From assembly GCA_002737275.1 (NCBI GenBank), contig NSIG01000045.1, positions 1-39,687 on the forward strand: 39,687 nucleotides of DNA, read 5' to 3'. This DNA is from Opitutia bacterium (GTDB taxonomy: Bacteria; Verrucomicrobiota; Verrucomicrobiia; Opitutales; Opitutaceae). The position numbers and the translations under genes are program-made. The notes beneath the pieces are model-generated. The model was not told the DNA's origin, did not search any database, and was given only the letters and a program-made list of their open reading frames with translations. Positions within the stretch are counted from its first letter, which is position 1. Every line of letters begins with the position of its first letter. Positions 24,941 through 33,446 of the stretch are shown here, piece after piece.

Positions 24941-25174
24941 ATGGCAAACAAAGCAGATAAGTGGGCCCAGAACGCTTCGGGTAAGTTTTTTGTGGATCAG
25001 CAGTGCATCGACTGCGATCTCTGCCGCGAGACGGCACCGGCCTTTTTCACGCGGCATGACGAAGGCGGGTTTTCCTTTGTCCACAAACAGCCCACGACCG
25101 AGGAAGAGGTGTCTCTTTGCATGGAAGCACTCGAAGGTTGCCCGGTCGAAGCAATCGGCAACGACGGCGACTGA
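24941..25174 (+). CDS. Small 4Fe-4S ferredoxin
   Basis: A 77-residue soluble electron carrier. The cysteine ligand pattern CIDCDLC (residues 22-28) with the distal Cys in GCPVEAI is that of single-cluster [4Fe-4S] ferredoxins. An extra Cys (SLCMEAL) lies eight residues before the last ligand, which some such proteins use in a disulfide. The segment ETAPAFFTRHDEGGFSFV between them is also typical. The ATG at 24941 fits the N-terminus of the family. The gene stands alone with a strong terminator 19 bases downstream. Its redox partners are not evident from the neighbours. Confidence 0.92.
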   Translation: MANKADKWAQNASGKFFVDQQCIDCDLCRETAPAFFTRHDEGGFSFVHKQPTTEEEVSLCMEALEGCPVEAIGNDGD

Positions 25175-25192
25175 GTCCACTCGGGTTATTTG

Positions 25193-25219
25193 GCCCCCCA
25201 ATGCTCGGGGGGCTTTTTT
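25193..25219 (+). terminator. Intrinsic terminator of the ferredoxin gene
   Basis: A perfect stem GCCCCCC / GGGGGGC with a 7-base loop, followed by six T's, just downstream of the ferredoxin stop. It insulates the ferredoxin gene from the outer-membrane receptor gene. Confidence 0.93.
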
Positions 25220-25265
25220 CGGAAGTCCCCGGAAAGTAAAGTTTTTAATCGAAAGCTGTTAACAA

Positions 25266-27107
25266 ATGACGAATTGGCCGCGTGCAATCGCAACTGCTGC
25301 GGGCTGGTTGGCGATTTTGGCGCTGTCGCATACTTCGTTACCCGGGCGGCCTTTAGGCGAGATCATGCCCGAGTTGCAGGTGGTATCTGCCCGAGTCGCG
25401 AATCAAGTGCCTGCGGGGACTTTCTCGATGCCCGTATCGGGGCTGCGTTACGAACCCCGCGTTGATTTACACGCGCGCAATTTGGGCGAAGCCCAGGCGG
25501 ATCTGACCATCCGCGGAGGAACGTTTGAAACCGTGGGAATCAGGATTGGCGGAGTCTCCGTAGTCGATCCGCAGACCGGACACTATTTGGCCGAGATTCC
25601 CATCGCGGCTGAGATGCTGCAGCCGCCCGAGGTGATGACGGGGACGGACTTTGCCATCAACGCGACGAATGCGACCTCCGGCGCGGTTATCTATGGTTGG
25701 CGTCCGATCCGAGCGGAGGGATCTCTTCGCATCTCGGCCGGCGAGGGTCAACTGGTTGGAGCGTCGCTCTACCAAGGATTTTCCGGAAAATTTCTTCGGG
25801 GTGATGTGGCGGTCGCGCATTCTTCGAGTGAAGGGTTGCTGCCGGACGGCGATCATGAATTTGGGCGCGTAAACGCCCGATTGCAAAGGGTGGGTGCTCG
25901 CTCGCAGACCGACTTTTTTGCAGGCTACCAGGCAAAATTTTTTGGCCTGCGTAATCTTTACACGCCGTTCAACTCGCCAGAATCCGAGAACTTGCAAACG
26001 GTGTTTTGGGCCCTGAATCACCGACTCGTGCTGGGGCCGGAGGCCTTCCTCGAGGCCGCGGCGTATCACCGGCGAAACAAGGATGATTATGCGTTTAATC
26101 GTTTCGCGCCACTTGGCCCGATTCACCCCTTCCAACATACGACGTGGGTCAGCGGAGCAGCGGTGTCCGGGCGCGTGGGTGACCGCGAAAAGGCCGTCGT
26201 GTTTCGCGGCGAGATCCTGGGCGACGAGATCAAGTCGACCTCTTTGAATTTCGGGCGCTACCAAACGCGCACCCTCGCCAAGTTAGCCGCGGTCGGTGAA
26301 AAATTTTGGCGCTTGGACGGTGCGAGCCGAATCGGGGCCAAGTTCGGGGCGACCTACGACGACTCCAACCGCGCCGGAGGATTCGGATCGCCGGCGATCG
26401 AGGTCAGTCGCGAGTGGTCAGCGTCGGCTGTGAGTCGGATGTTTTTGAGTTACGCCGGGTCGTCGCAGTTGCCCAGCTATACCGCGCTCAACGCGAATTC
26501 GGCGGCGGGGCTGTTCCGGGGCAAGGCTGGCCTCGGCCGTGAGCGTTCCCAAAATTTGGAGCTGGGCTTGGTGGGGCGGGCCACGGATTGGATCGGCCAA
26601 GCCGCTTTGTTTCGCCGGGCGGATCGTGGGTCGGTGGACTGGACCTTTCGCCGTGGGGTGACGGCTCGTTCCGCGAATGCGGTGGATGTGGATACGACCG
26701 GATTTGAATTCGTCGTCCGCCGCTCGTGGTTCCGAGTGGATTTGATGGTCGGTTACACGGGGCTTTTGAAAGACGCGGATTATCGGGGCGCGCCGGTGAA
26801 TGCCAGTTTCTATACGCTCAATTATGCGCGGCATCGGCTGACTGCCGCTCTGAACTATCGGCTGAGCGCAGAATGGAGTCTGGCGTTGGACAACGCGGCG
26901 CGGGTCCAGGCGGACAATGCACTGCGAGCTCGCGGGGGCGATGAAGCGCTCTTCAGTGCGCTCGGCTTGGCGTATCGCCCGGCCGGCTGGCGAGGGTTTA
27001 GCGCCACGGTGCGGGCCGACAACCTATGGAACAGCAATTATCAGGAAGTGCCGGCCGTTCCAGCAGCGCCGAGGTTGATATCTTTCGGGGTTGGTTACGC
27101 GTGGTAG
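25266..27107 (+). CDS. TonB-dependent outer-membrane receptor
   Basis: A 613-residue outer-membrane protein for energy-dependent uptake. The N-terminus has a signal sequence (ATAAGWLAILALSHTSLPG), followed by a TonB-box-like segment ELQVVSAR. A plug domain has LTIRGGTFETVGIRIGGVSV and, further on, PPEVMTGTDFAI. A long beta-barrel of alternating residues follows, ending with aromatic-containing strands and a terminal Trp (SFGVGYAW) as required for BAM insertion. The modest size and plug sequence are closest to small BtuB-like receptors, but no cobalamin riboswitch or cobalamin gene is nearby, so the ligand is not assigned. It precedes the M3 peptidase gene by 46 bases on the same strand. Confidence 0.85.
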   Translation: MTNWPRAIATAAGWLAILALSHTSLPGRPLGEIMPELQVVSARVANQVPAGTFSMPVSGLRYEPRVDLHARNLGEAQADLTIRGGTFETVGIRIGGVSVVDPQTGHYLAEIPIAAEMLQPPEVMTGTDFAINATNATSGAVIYGWRPIRAEGSLRISAGEGQLVGASLYQGFSGKFLRGDVAVAHSSSEGLLPDGDHEFGRVNARLQRVGARSQTDFFAGYQAKFFGLRNLYTPFNSPESENLQTVFWALNHRLVLGPEAFLEAAAYHRRNKDDYAFNRFAPLGPIHPFQHTTWVSGAAVSGRVGDREKAVVFRGEILGDEIKSTSLNFGRYQTRTLAKLAAVGEKFWRLDGASRIGAKFGATYDDSNRAGGFGSPAIEVSREWSASAVSRMFLSYAGSSQLPSYTALNANSAAGLFRGKAGLGRERSQNLELGLVGRATDWIGQAALFRRADRGSVDWTFRRGVTARSANAVDVDTTGFEFVVRRSWFRVDLMVGYTGLLKDADYRGAPVNASFYTLNYARHRLTAALNYRLSAEWSLALDNAARVQADNALRARGGDEALFSALGLAYRPAGWRGFSATVRADNLWNSNYQEVPAVPAAPRLISFGVGYAW

Positions 27108-27153
27108 TGGATGTGGTTTGACTTCGCACCCTCGTGCGAATCCTTGGATTTCC

Positions 27154-29226
27154 ATGCTCTCCCACCCGTTTCTGGATTCTTCGTTTCCGCCCCTGTGGTC
27201 GGCTCACCTACCGGCAAACGTGGTGGCGGATATCGCTTTGGCGGTGGTCCGTGCGCAGGGCGCGATTGATGCAGTCGCCCGCCAAGATCTCGGCCAATTG
27301 ACATTTCAATCGACTTTTTTGGCGCTCGAATCTTCGACGGAACCGTTGGGCAACGCCTGGTCCAAGGTCGGTCATTTGCAATCGGTGGCCGATTCGCCGG
27401 CGCTGCGCGAGGCGCACAACGCCGTGCTGCCGAAAGTAACTTCGCTCTACGCCGGAATTCCGCTCAACGCGTCGCTTTGGGAACGGTTGAAAACTTTCGC
27501 CGGGACGCCGGCGGCGTCGGCGCTGACCGGCGTGCACCGACGCTTGGTTGATGAGACGATGGCGGACTTTCGCCAAGCAGGCGCAGATCTCCCGCTGGAG
27601 AAACGGCAACGGCTCGAAGCACTCCAATCCGAGCTGGCCCAGCTCACGCAGCGCTATTCGGAGAATGTTTTGGACGGGACGAACCAGTGGGAGCTAATCG
27701 TGGATGACGAGCGGCGGCTGGCGGGTTTGCCGGCTCACGCGGTGGCCGGAGCGAAGCGGAGTGCGGAGTCAAAAAAAATGGGTACGCCGGAGCGGCCGGT
27801 ATGGCGTTTCACGCTGCACATGCCGTCGCAGGAGCCGTGCATGACTTATCTGGAAGATGAAGGTTTGCGGCGGGAGATGTGGCACGCAGCGGCGGCGATT
27901 GGAACGGCGTCGCCGGTGGATAACACGGAGCTCGTGCGGCGAATTTTGACGCTGCGCGCCGAGAAGGCGTCGTTGTTGGGGCAGGCAAACTTTGCCGATC
28001 TCGTGTTGGCCCGTCGCATGGCCAGAACGGGTGCGCGGGCACTTGGGTTTCTGGAGGAATTTCAGGCGCGGGCGGCGCCGGCGTTTGCCCGCGAGTGTCG
28101 AGAGTTGGAGGAATTCAAGGCCCGGAAGACGGGAGCACCTCAGCCGACCCGGCTGGCGCCTTGGGCAGTCGCACTTTGGGCGGAGCGTTTGCGCCGCGAA
28201 AAATATGCCTTCGACGAAGAGATTTTGCGGCCGTATTTTCCGATGGCTGGAGTCATCGCCGGTCTCTTTGAACTGGCCCACCGAGTCTTTGGATTGCAGG
28301 TGCGCGAGTGCGCTGTCGGAACGTTTGAGACGTGGCATTCGGAAGTGAAGTTTTACGAAATGCACGACCGGCGCGGCCGCCATGTCGGTTCATTTTACGC
28401 CGATTGGCATCCGCGTGAATCCAAGCGTGGCGGCGCTTGGATGGGCTCGTTGATCACCGGCGGACCCACTGTCGGAGGCGGGCGGGCGCCGCATCTCGGC
28501 TACATTTGTGGAAATCTCACGCCGCCCAACGGGGCCCGGCCGGCATTGCTGACGCACCGCGAAGTTGAGACGGTGTTTCACGAGTTTGGCCATTTGATCC
28601 ATCACCTTTTGGGTGAGGTCGAGATCAAGTCGCTCAATGGCACCAATGTGGCGTGGGACTTCGTCGAGTTGCCGTCGCAGATCATGGAAAACTGGTGTTG
28701 GGAACGAGCGAGTCTCGATCTGTTGGCGCGGCACTTTGAGACCGGAGAGCGGATCCCCGATGAGATTTTTGAAAAATTGATCGCAGCGAAAAACTTCCGG
28801 GCGGCGTGCGCGACGATGCGGCAAGTAGCGTTTGCGAAGATGGATTTGCTCCTGCATCGGCGGACGGCGGCGTGGACCGAGGGCGAAGATGTCGAGCTGG
28901 TTGCCCGGGCCCTGATCGCGGACTGCTTGGTTCCGACGGAGCCGCCGCTCCCGACGATTGTGAAACGTTTCAATCACCTTTTCTCCGATCCGGTGGGTTA
29001 CGCGGCCGGTTATTACTCCTATAAGTGGGCCGAGGTGCTTGATGCGGATGCATTTTCCCGGTTTCGGAACGAAGGATTATTTAGCGCCGAAGTGGGTCGG
29101 GAATTCGTGGAGAAAATTCTCAGCCGCGGAAACGCGGCCGATCCGCACGAACTCTTCCGGGATTTTATGGGGCGCGATCCGGATGTGTCGGCGCTGCTGA
29201 AACGCAGCGGACTCGCGGTGGTTTGA
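27154..29226 (+). CDS. M3 family oligopeptidase (oligopeptidase A-like)
   Basis: A cytoplasmic zinc metallopeptidase of 690 residues that cuts short peptides and probably helps recycle signal peptides and degradation products. The zinc site HEFGH is at 476-480, in VETVFHEFGHLIHHLL, and the third ligand Glu lies downstream in WDFVELPSQIMENW (about 505). FYADWHPRESKRGGAWM and the C-terminal VGYAAGYYSYKWAEVLDAD are conserved in the OpdA/PrlC/Dcp group. The ATG at 27154 is chosen because the residues encoded before it are not family-like. No signal peptide is present. The cupin gene follows after 48 bases. Confidence 0.96.
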   Translation: MLSHPFLDSSFPPLWSAHLPANVVADIALAVVRAQGAIDAVARQDLGQLTFQSTFLALESSTEPLGNAWSKVGHLQSVADSPALREAHNAVLPKVTSLYAGIPLNASLWERLKTFAGTPAASALTGVHRRLVDETMADFRQAGADLPLEKRQRLEALQSELAQLTQRYSENVLDGTNQWELIVDDERRLAGLPAHAVAGAKRSAESKKMGTPERPVWRFTLHMPSQEPCMTYLEDEGLRREMWHAAAAIGTASPVDNTELVRRILTLRAEKASLLGQANFADLVLARRMARTGARALGFLEEFQARAAPAFARECRELEEFKARKTGAPQPTRLAPWAVALWAERLRREKYAFDEEILRPYFPMAGVIAGLFELAHRVFGLQVRECAVGTFETWHSEVKFYEMHDRRGRHVGSFYADWHPRESKRGGAWMGSLITGGPTVGGGRAPHLGYICGNLTPPNGARPALLTHREVETVFHEFGHLIHHLLGEVEIKSLNGTNVAWDFVELPSQIMENWCWERASLDLLARHFETGERIPDEIFEKLIAAKNFRAACATMRQVAFAKMDLLLHRRTAAWTEGEDVELVARALIADCLVPTEPPLPTIVKRFNHLFSDPVGYAAGYYSYKWAEVLDADAFSRFRNEGLFSAEVGREFVEKILSRGNAADPHELFRDFMGRDPDVSALLKRSGLAVV

Positions 29227-29274
29227 AGAGGAAAAAGTTCGCCTCGGCTTTGGGTGAGACCCAAGGGTGAACGA

Positions 29275-29739
29275 ATGATTATCGCCGATCTCGCCAAACT
29301 ACCTGGAGGAATTTTTCCCGCGCGCCGATGGGGCCGCGGGCTGGTTGGTCAACTCGGACAACCGATCGCCGCGAAAGGTTTCTCGATGGGTTACTCGATC
29401 TTGGAGCCAAAGGGCGGCCAAGTGCCGTGGCACAATCAAGAGCAGGAGGAGGTGTATTTCATCGTGCAGGGCGAAGGCGAAATCTGTGTCGGCACGGAGC
29501 GGAGTCCAATCAAGGCGGGGCAGGCTGTTTTTATGCCGCCGACGGTGTTTCACCAACTGACGAACACCGGCGACGAGCCGATGCATATGATTTATGTGTA
29601 TTGCCCCGGCGGCGACGTCGCGCATTGGCGGCAAGAGCTGAACGGGACGTTGCCCAAGGCAGGCGAAGGAGCGATCCCGTCGCTGCCGGCCGGTGCGCAG
29701 CCGCAGTGCACAAATGTGCCGGAGGGGTTGACGCCTTAG
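29275..29739 (+). CDS. Cupin domain-containing protein
   Basis: A 154-residue single-domain cupin, with one beta-barrel that usually binds a metal or a small ligand. Motif 1 is PWHNQEQEEVYFIVQGEGE: His53 is present, but the second metal position is Gln55 in place of the usual His. The following acidic residues Glu57-59 could supply the Glu ligand. Motif 2 is GQAVFMPPTVFHQLTN with His93. The C-terminal segment YCPGGDVAHW is typical of small cupins of unknown substrate. It could be an isomerase, a sugar-binding or a sensor protein. It lies downstream of the M3 peptidase gene and its stop overlaps that of the ArsR-methyltransferase gene on the opposite strand. Confidence 0.85.
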   Translation: MIIADLAKLPGGIFPARRWGRGLVGQLGQPIAAKGFSMGYSILEPKGGQVPWHNQEQEEVYFIVQGEGEICVGTERSPIKAGQAVFMPPTVFHQLTNTGDEPMHMIYVYCPGGDVAHWRQELNGTLPKAGEGAIPSLPAGAQPQCTNVPEGLTP

Positions 29740-30701
29740 CAGTCGGTCAAATTATGGCGGTTCTGTGGCGCGGACTTGAGCCCGCTGGCGAGCAGAGTTT
29801 CGAAAAAGGGTTCGGCGGGTTCTTTGGCGACGGTGGTGACTTCGACGTGGTGGAAACCGGCTTGTTTTAGGAAGCCGTGCAGAGCGCTCTCCTTGAAGCC
29901 GAGCCAGACGTCGGCGTAGAGTTCGCGGGCTTTTTCAAAGGTATGTTCGGCGAGATCGAGGATGAGGACTTGGCCGCCGGGCTTGAGGATGCGGTGAGCT
30001 TCTTCGACGCCGCGCTGGGGGTGCTGGGCGTGATGGAGGGCTTGGCTGAGGATCGCGAGGTCCACTGAGTTGTCGGCGAGCGGGACACGTTCGATGTCGC
30101 CGAGTTTGTAGGCGAGGTTGGCGAGGCCGTTTTTGGCGGCGAGCTCGGTGCCGACTTCGACCATGCGGGGGGAGTTGTCGATGCACCAGACCTGCGAGGC
30201 GCGTTGGGCGAGGAGCTGGGAGACGAGGCCTTCGCCGGCGCCGAGATCGGCGATCGTGATCGCGGGCGTGAGGCGCAGGGCGAGGTGGCCGATCGCTTCC
30301 CAAGAACGGCCGGGGCAGTAGGCTTTGCCGAGGCGGCCGGCGATGAGGTTGAAGTATTGTTCTTGAGTGTGCCGGCGCTTTTGGAGGATGCGGTCAAGGT
30401 TGGCTCGGTCGTCGGTGAGTTCGGGCAGGGACGCGACGGAGGCAACGGCGGCGCGGAGCAGGGCGAGTGAGGCGGGAGCGACGGAGGAACGTAAGGAGTA
30501 AAACGCTTTTTTCCCTTCGCGGCGGTCGGTGACGAGGCCGGCTTGGCGGAGAAGGGCGAGCTGGGATGAGATGCGCGACTGGCCCATACCGAGGATTTCC
30601 TGCAACTCGGCTACCGATAGTTCCTCGTTGAGCACGAGTGCAAGCAGGCGGAGTCGGGTGGGGTCGGAGAGAGTTTTTAGGATGTCCCACGTAGCGTTCA
30701 C
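29736..30701 (-). CDS. ArsR-type winged-helix regulator fused to a SAM methyltransferase
   Basis: A two-domain protein of about 321 residues. The N-terminal 85 residues are an ArsR/SmtB winged helix (TLSDPTRLRLLALV, SVAELQEILGMGQSRISSQL as recognition helices). The C-terminal 200 residues are a class I methyltransferase with motif I ADLGAGEGLVSQL, CIDNSPRMVEVG as the SAM-ribose acidic loop, and AILSQALHHAQHP. Such fusions are known in several phyla, often near methionine/SAM-cycle genes, and may sense SAM or its product. No such gene is adjacent here. The GTG at 30701 is preferred, because the frame's only earlier start is a TTG at 30737. The cysteine clusters used for metal sensing in classical ArsR proteins are absent. 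Confidence 0.86.
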   Translation of the reverse strand: MNATWDILKTLSDPTRLRLLALVLNEELSVAELQEILGMGQSRISSQLALLRQAGLVTDRREGKKAFYSLRSSVAPASLALLRAAVASVASLPELTDDRANLDRILQKRRHTQEQYFNLIAGRLGKAYCPGRSWEAIGHLALRLTPAITIADLGAGEGLVSQLLAQRASQVWCIDNSPRMVEVGTELAAKNGLANLAYKLGDIERVPLADNSVDLAILSQALHHAQHPQRGVEEAHRILKPGGQVLILDLAEHTFEKARELYADVWLGFKESALHGFLKQAGFHHVEVTTVAKEPAEPFFETLLASGLKSAPQNRHNLTDC

Positions 30702-30804
30702 GGAGGTAGGATGTGAGGGCTGGGCGAAGGGAGGCAAGGTTCCGGATGGCGTGGGTTACGCGGTTCGCAATCGCGCGGTCGGAGTCGTTGGCTTTCCCGG
30801 CCGT

Positions 30805-31419
30805 TCACCCGAGACAGAGTGCAAGTTGGGCGAGTTGCCAGAGCGCGATCAAAACGATGCCGGTGCCGGCGATTAAGTTCAGGGCGCGGAATCCGCCGGA
30901 CTGGAGCTTGCGGGAGAAGTGGGCGGCGCCGTTGCTGAGAATCAACCACCAGGCGGCGCTGCCGAGGAAAACACCCAAGACGAGGCGCAAGGAGGAAAAA
31001 GTATCGAAGGCCGTGTGGCTCAATCCGGCGAGGATGCCGATGAAGGCGAGCACGGTCATCGGGTTGGTGGCCGTGATGGTAAAGGCCGAGGCGAAAGCGA
31101 CCCCGGGGTGGTGGGCCGGGCGGTCAGCGGCTGAGGCAGCCGGGCGGGAGCGCAAGGTTGCAACGCCGAGGCCCAGCATGAACAAGCCGCCACAGAGCTG
31201 AAATGAGGTGCGATGATCGACGAGGAAGTTGGTCAGCGCGGTGAGGCTGAACGCGGCGGCGAGGCCATAGAGCGTGTCGGCGGCTGCAGCACCCATACCG
31301 GTGACGAAGCCGGCGAGCCGACCATCGCTAAGCGAGCGGCGAATGCAGAGGAGGCCGACTGGGCACACCGGAACGGCGATGGAGAAACCAACCAAGGCGC
31401 CTGTGACGAGGGCGTCCAA
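30805..31419 (-). CDS. LysE family exporter (amino-acid efflux type)
   Basis: A 204-residue inner-membrane protein with about six hydrophobic helices. The family signature is near the N-terminus: VPVCPVGLLCIRRSLSDGRL follows the first helix, and GFVTGMGAAAADTLYG matches the conserved helix-2 motif. The central TNPMTVLAF resembles the conserved NPK-type motif of the family. LysE-type proteins export basic or neutral amino acids and related compounds; the substrate here is unknown. The only in-frame start is a TTG at 31419. The nearest terminator on this strand lies upstream, after greA, so it likely has its own promoter in the 105-base gap. Confidence 0.87.
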   Translation of the reverse strand: MDALVTGALVGFSIAVPVCPVGLLCIRRSLSDGRLAGFVTGMGAAAADTLYGLAAAFSLTALTNFLVDHRTSFQLCGGLFMLGLGVATLRSRPAASAADRPAHHPGVAFASAFTITATNPMTVLAFIGILAGLSHTAFDTFSSLRLVLGVFLGSAAWWLILSNGAAHFSRKLQSGGFRALNLIAGTGIVLIALWQLAQLALCLG

Positions 31420-31455
31420 TTTAACGGGGAGAAAGCGTTGATCGGGTGCGGACGG

Positions 31456-31490
31456 AAAAAAGCCCGACGGCGCGTGGCGCGGTCGGGCTT
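31456..31490 (-). terminator. Intrinsic terminator of the greA-like gene
   Basis: On the minus strand a 9-bp stem AAGCCCGAC / GTCGGGCTT with a 13-base G/C-rich loop is followed by a T-run of five to six bases. It lies about 35 bases after the stop of the greA-like gene and before the LysE-type gene. Confidence 0.9.
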
Positions 31491-31524
31491 GGGGCGGCCG
31501 GGGGGACGACCGCGCTTCCCTCGT

Positions 31525-33363
31525 TTACAAGGTGTCGATGTAGCGGGCGATGGTCAGTACCTCGTAGGACTCTTCCGAGTTACCGGTCTTCACTTTAACG
31601 GTCTCGCCGACCTTCTTGCCGAGGAAAGCGGCCCCCATCGGGGTCTTGTAGGAGAGGATATTTTTATCGGGATCGCCGTCCCACACACCGAGCAGGGTGT
31701 AGGTAGCCTTATCGCCGCCGGTTTTAACACTGACGATGCTGCCCACGCTGACTTGCTCGATCGAGGCTTCTTTGAAGTCGGTGATGCGGGCGCGGCCGAG
31801 GTCTTTTTCGAGCAGGGTCTTCTGGGCCATGAGAAGCTGTTGGTCCTGCTTGGCCATCTTGTATTCGGAGTTCTCCTTGAGGTCGCCGTGCTCGCGGGCG
31901 GTGGCGATGGCCTTTGAGTTCTCGGGAATCTTCTTTGAGACGATGCTCTCGTATTCCTCGCGCTTGCGCTCGTAGCTTCCGCGGGAAACGAGAAGTTGCT
32001 CTTCCTTGCTCTCGGCATCGGCGGCAACGAGTGATTGGATCTTGGGGAAGATCTTGATGAAGCGGGCGAGGAGCGACTTTTTGGTCAGTTCCTCGAAGCC
32101 TTGGTTCAACATCAGGGTATTCGCAAGGTCGCGGGCGGTCTCGGGATCGGCGGTGGACAACAGGTCGGCGATCAGATCGGTATCCTCGGAAAGGATGTCG
32201 GCCAATGGAATGCGGCGCGCGCTGGCGGCTTGGAGTGCTTCGTAGTCGATCGCGAAGAAGACGGAGCTGAGCAGGCGGGGAGTGATCAGGTCATTCAGCA
32301 GCTTAGCAAATTTCTTCGAATGACGATTCTTAACGATCCAGAGCAAAACCGGGGCGCGGAGATTTTGCTCGGTTTGCCAACGGGAGAGGGTGGCCGCGAG
32401 ATCGTCGGAGTAGCTCTGTTCGATGAGAAAGTTGATGCACTCAGTGGTGAACTTCCCTTGAGAAACCTTGAGGAGGCCGAAGACGATATCGCGGGTCTCG
32501 ATCGGGTGGGTGGCCAAAATGAGTTCAAGGAACCGACTTTGGAAGTGGACCGGGATCTTTTCGGCGATTTCGGGCAGGTCGCGCTGGTTGGCGATGAGGC
32601 TGGCTTGAGTGGGTTCGTAGGCCGTCTCCGAAGCGACAAGCTTCGCGAGATCATCGCGGACTGCCGCTCCGTAGAGACGTTCGGCGGCGTCGAGCTGGTT
32701 GCTGTCCCTCACGGACTCGGCGAGGCCGGCGAGAACGGTGACCAAATCTTTTTGGGAGGTGGCCTTGTCGGAGCCGTCGACCAGTTCTTCGGCGAGAAGG
32801 ATGCGGCGACGGGCCGACCGGGTGCTGGTAAATTGCTCCACCAGTTCGTCTTCAGCGGAAACCGGTGTCTCGCGGATCACGTAGCAATCGGTCTTCTTAA
32901 CCGGAACTGAGATGCGAGCGTCCTTGGCAATGAGTTTCTTGGCGGCGGACCACCATTTCTTGAACTTCTCTTCGCCGAGCACCTGAGAGAGAACGATCTC
33001 AACCTCGACGGCGGTAGCGGCGTTGTTGGGGTACCCTTGGAGGGTCTCGACGAGAAGTTGGGCGGGATTCTCAGCAATCAACTCATTGATCGTCTTGGTG
33101 TCGGTCTCTTTTCGGACGAGCAGATGTTTGGGCGGCAGCACATCCATGGTCGTGAGACAGAACGAAGGATCCATTGAATGACCCTTCTTACCCTTGAAAT
33201 CGATGATGAGCTTTTGGGCAGCATCGTCGTAGCGCTTGATCTGGCCGAATCCCCAGCTCCGGTGTACCACGTAGGCGTTAGCCTCCATGGACTCCAACTT
33301 GGCTTTGGACGCCTTAAGCGTAGGGTTCTTGGCGATGAGCGCGGATACTTCAGCGGAATTCAT
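31525..33363 (-). CDS. greA: Transcription elongation factor GreA with long N-terminal extension
   Basis: GreA binds RNA polymerase's secondary channel and stimulates cleavage of backtracked RNA. The C-terminal 160 residues are a complete GreA: coiled coil with the acidic-tip motif AREHGDLKENSEY, then the FKBP-like globular domain (GSIVSVKTGGDKATYTLLG, SYKTPMGAAFLGKKVGETV). The first ~450 residues are unusual. They begin with a small domain (HRSWGFGQIKRYDDAAQKL, IDFKGKKGHSM) and continue as mostly alpha-helical repeats. As I recall, chlamydial GreA has about the same overall design and 715 residues, so this is probably a PVC-superphylum trait. The start at 33363 (612 residues) is preferred because the sequence upstream, open to 33672, is low-complexity and lies across the divergent promoter and rsmB. 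Confidence 0.93.
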   Translation of the reverse strand: MNSAEVSALIAKNPTLKASKAKLESMEANAYVVHRSWGFGQIKRYDDAAQKLIIDFKGKKGHSMDPSFCLTTMDVLPPKHLLVRKETDTKTINELIAENPAQLLVETLQGYPNNAATAVEVEIVLSQVLGEEKFKKWWSAAKKLIAKDARISVPVKKTDCYVIRETPVSAEDELVEQFTSTRSARRRILLAEELVDGSDKATSQKDLVTVLAGLAESVRDSNQLDAAERLYGAAVRDDLAKLVASETAYEPTQASLIANQRDLPEIAEKIPVHFQSRFLELILATHPIETRDIVFGLLKVSQGKFTTECINFLIEQSYSDDLAATLSRWQTEQNLRAPVLLWIVKNRHSKKFAKLLNDLITPRLLSSVFFAIDYEALQAASARRIPLADILSEDTDLIADLLSTADPETARDLANTLMLNQGFEELTKKSLLARFIKIFPKIQSLVAADAESKEEQLLVSRGSYERKREEYESIVSKKIPENSKAIATAREHGDLKENSEYKMAKQDQQLLMAQKTLLEKDLGRARITDFKEASIEQVSVGSIVSVKTGGDKATYTLLGVWDGDPDKNILSYKTPMGAAFLGKKVGETVKVKTGNSEESYEVLTIARYIDTL

Positions 33364-33446
33364 GGTTGCGTGAGTGATAGCCTGAACGGGAGAGTTGAGC
33401 GGATAATGACGACCGCTGTCAATCCGAGTCTCGAATCCACGCGCCC
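33364..33446. promoter_or_regulatory. Divergent intergenic region greA / rsmB
   Basis: Eighty-three bases between divergent starts must carry promoters for both genes. No strong -35/-10 pair could be picked out by eye and neither start has a Shine-Dalgarno sequence. Confidence 0.3.

Noticed and set aside
25220..25265. Cobalamin riboswitch expected before a BtuB-like receptor
   Set aside because: The gap between the terminator and the receptor start is only 46 bases, too short for the aptamer, and no B12-box was seen.
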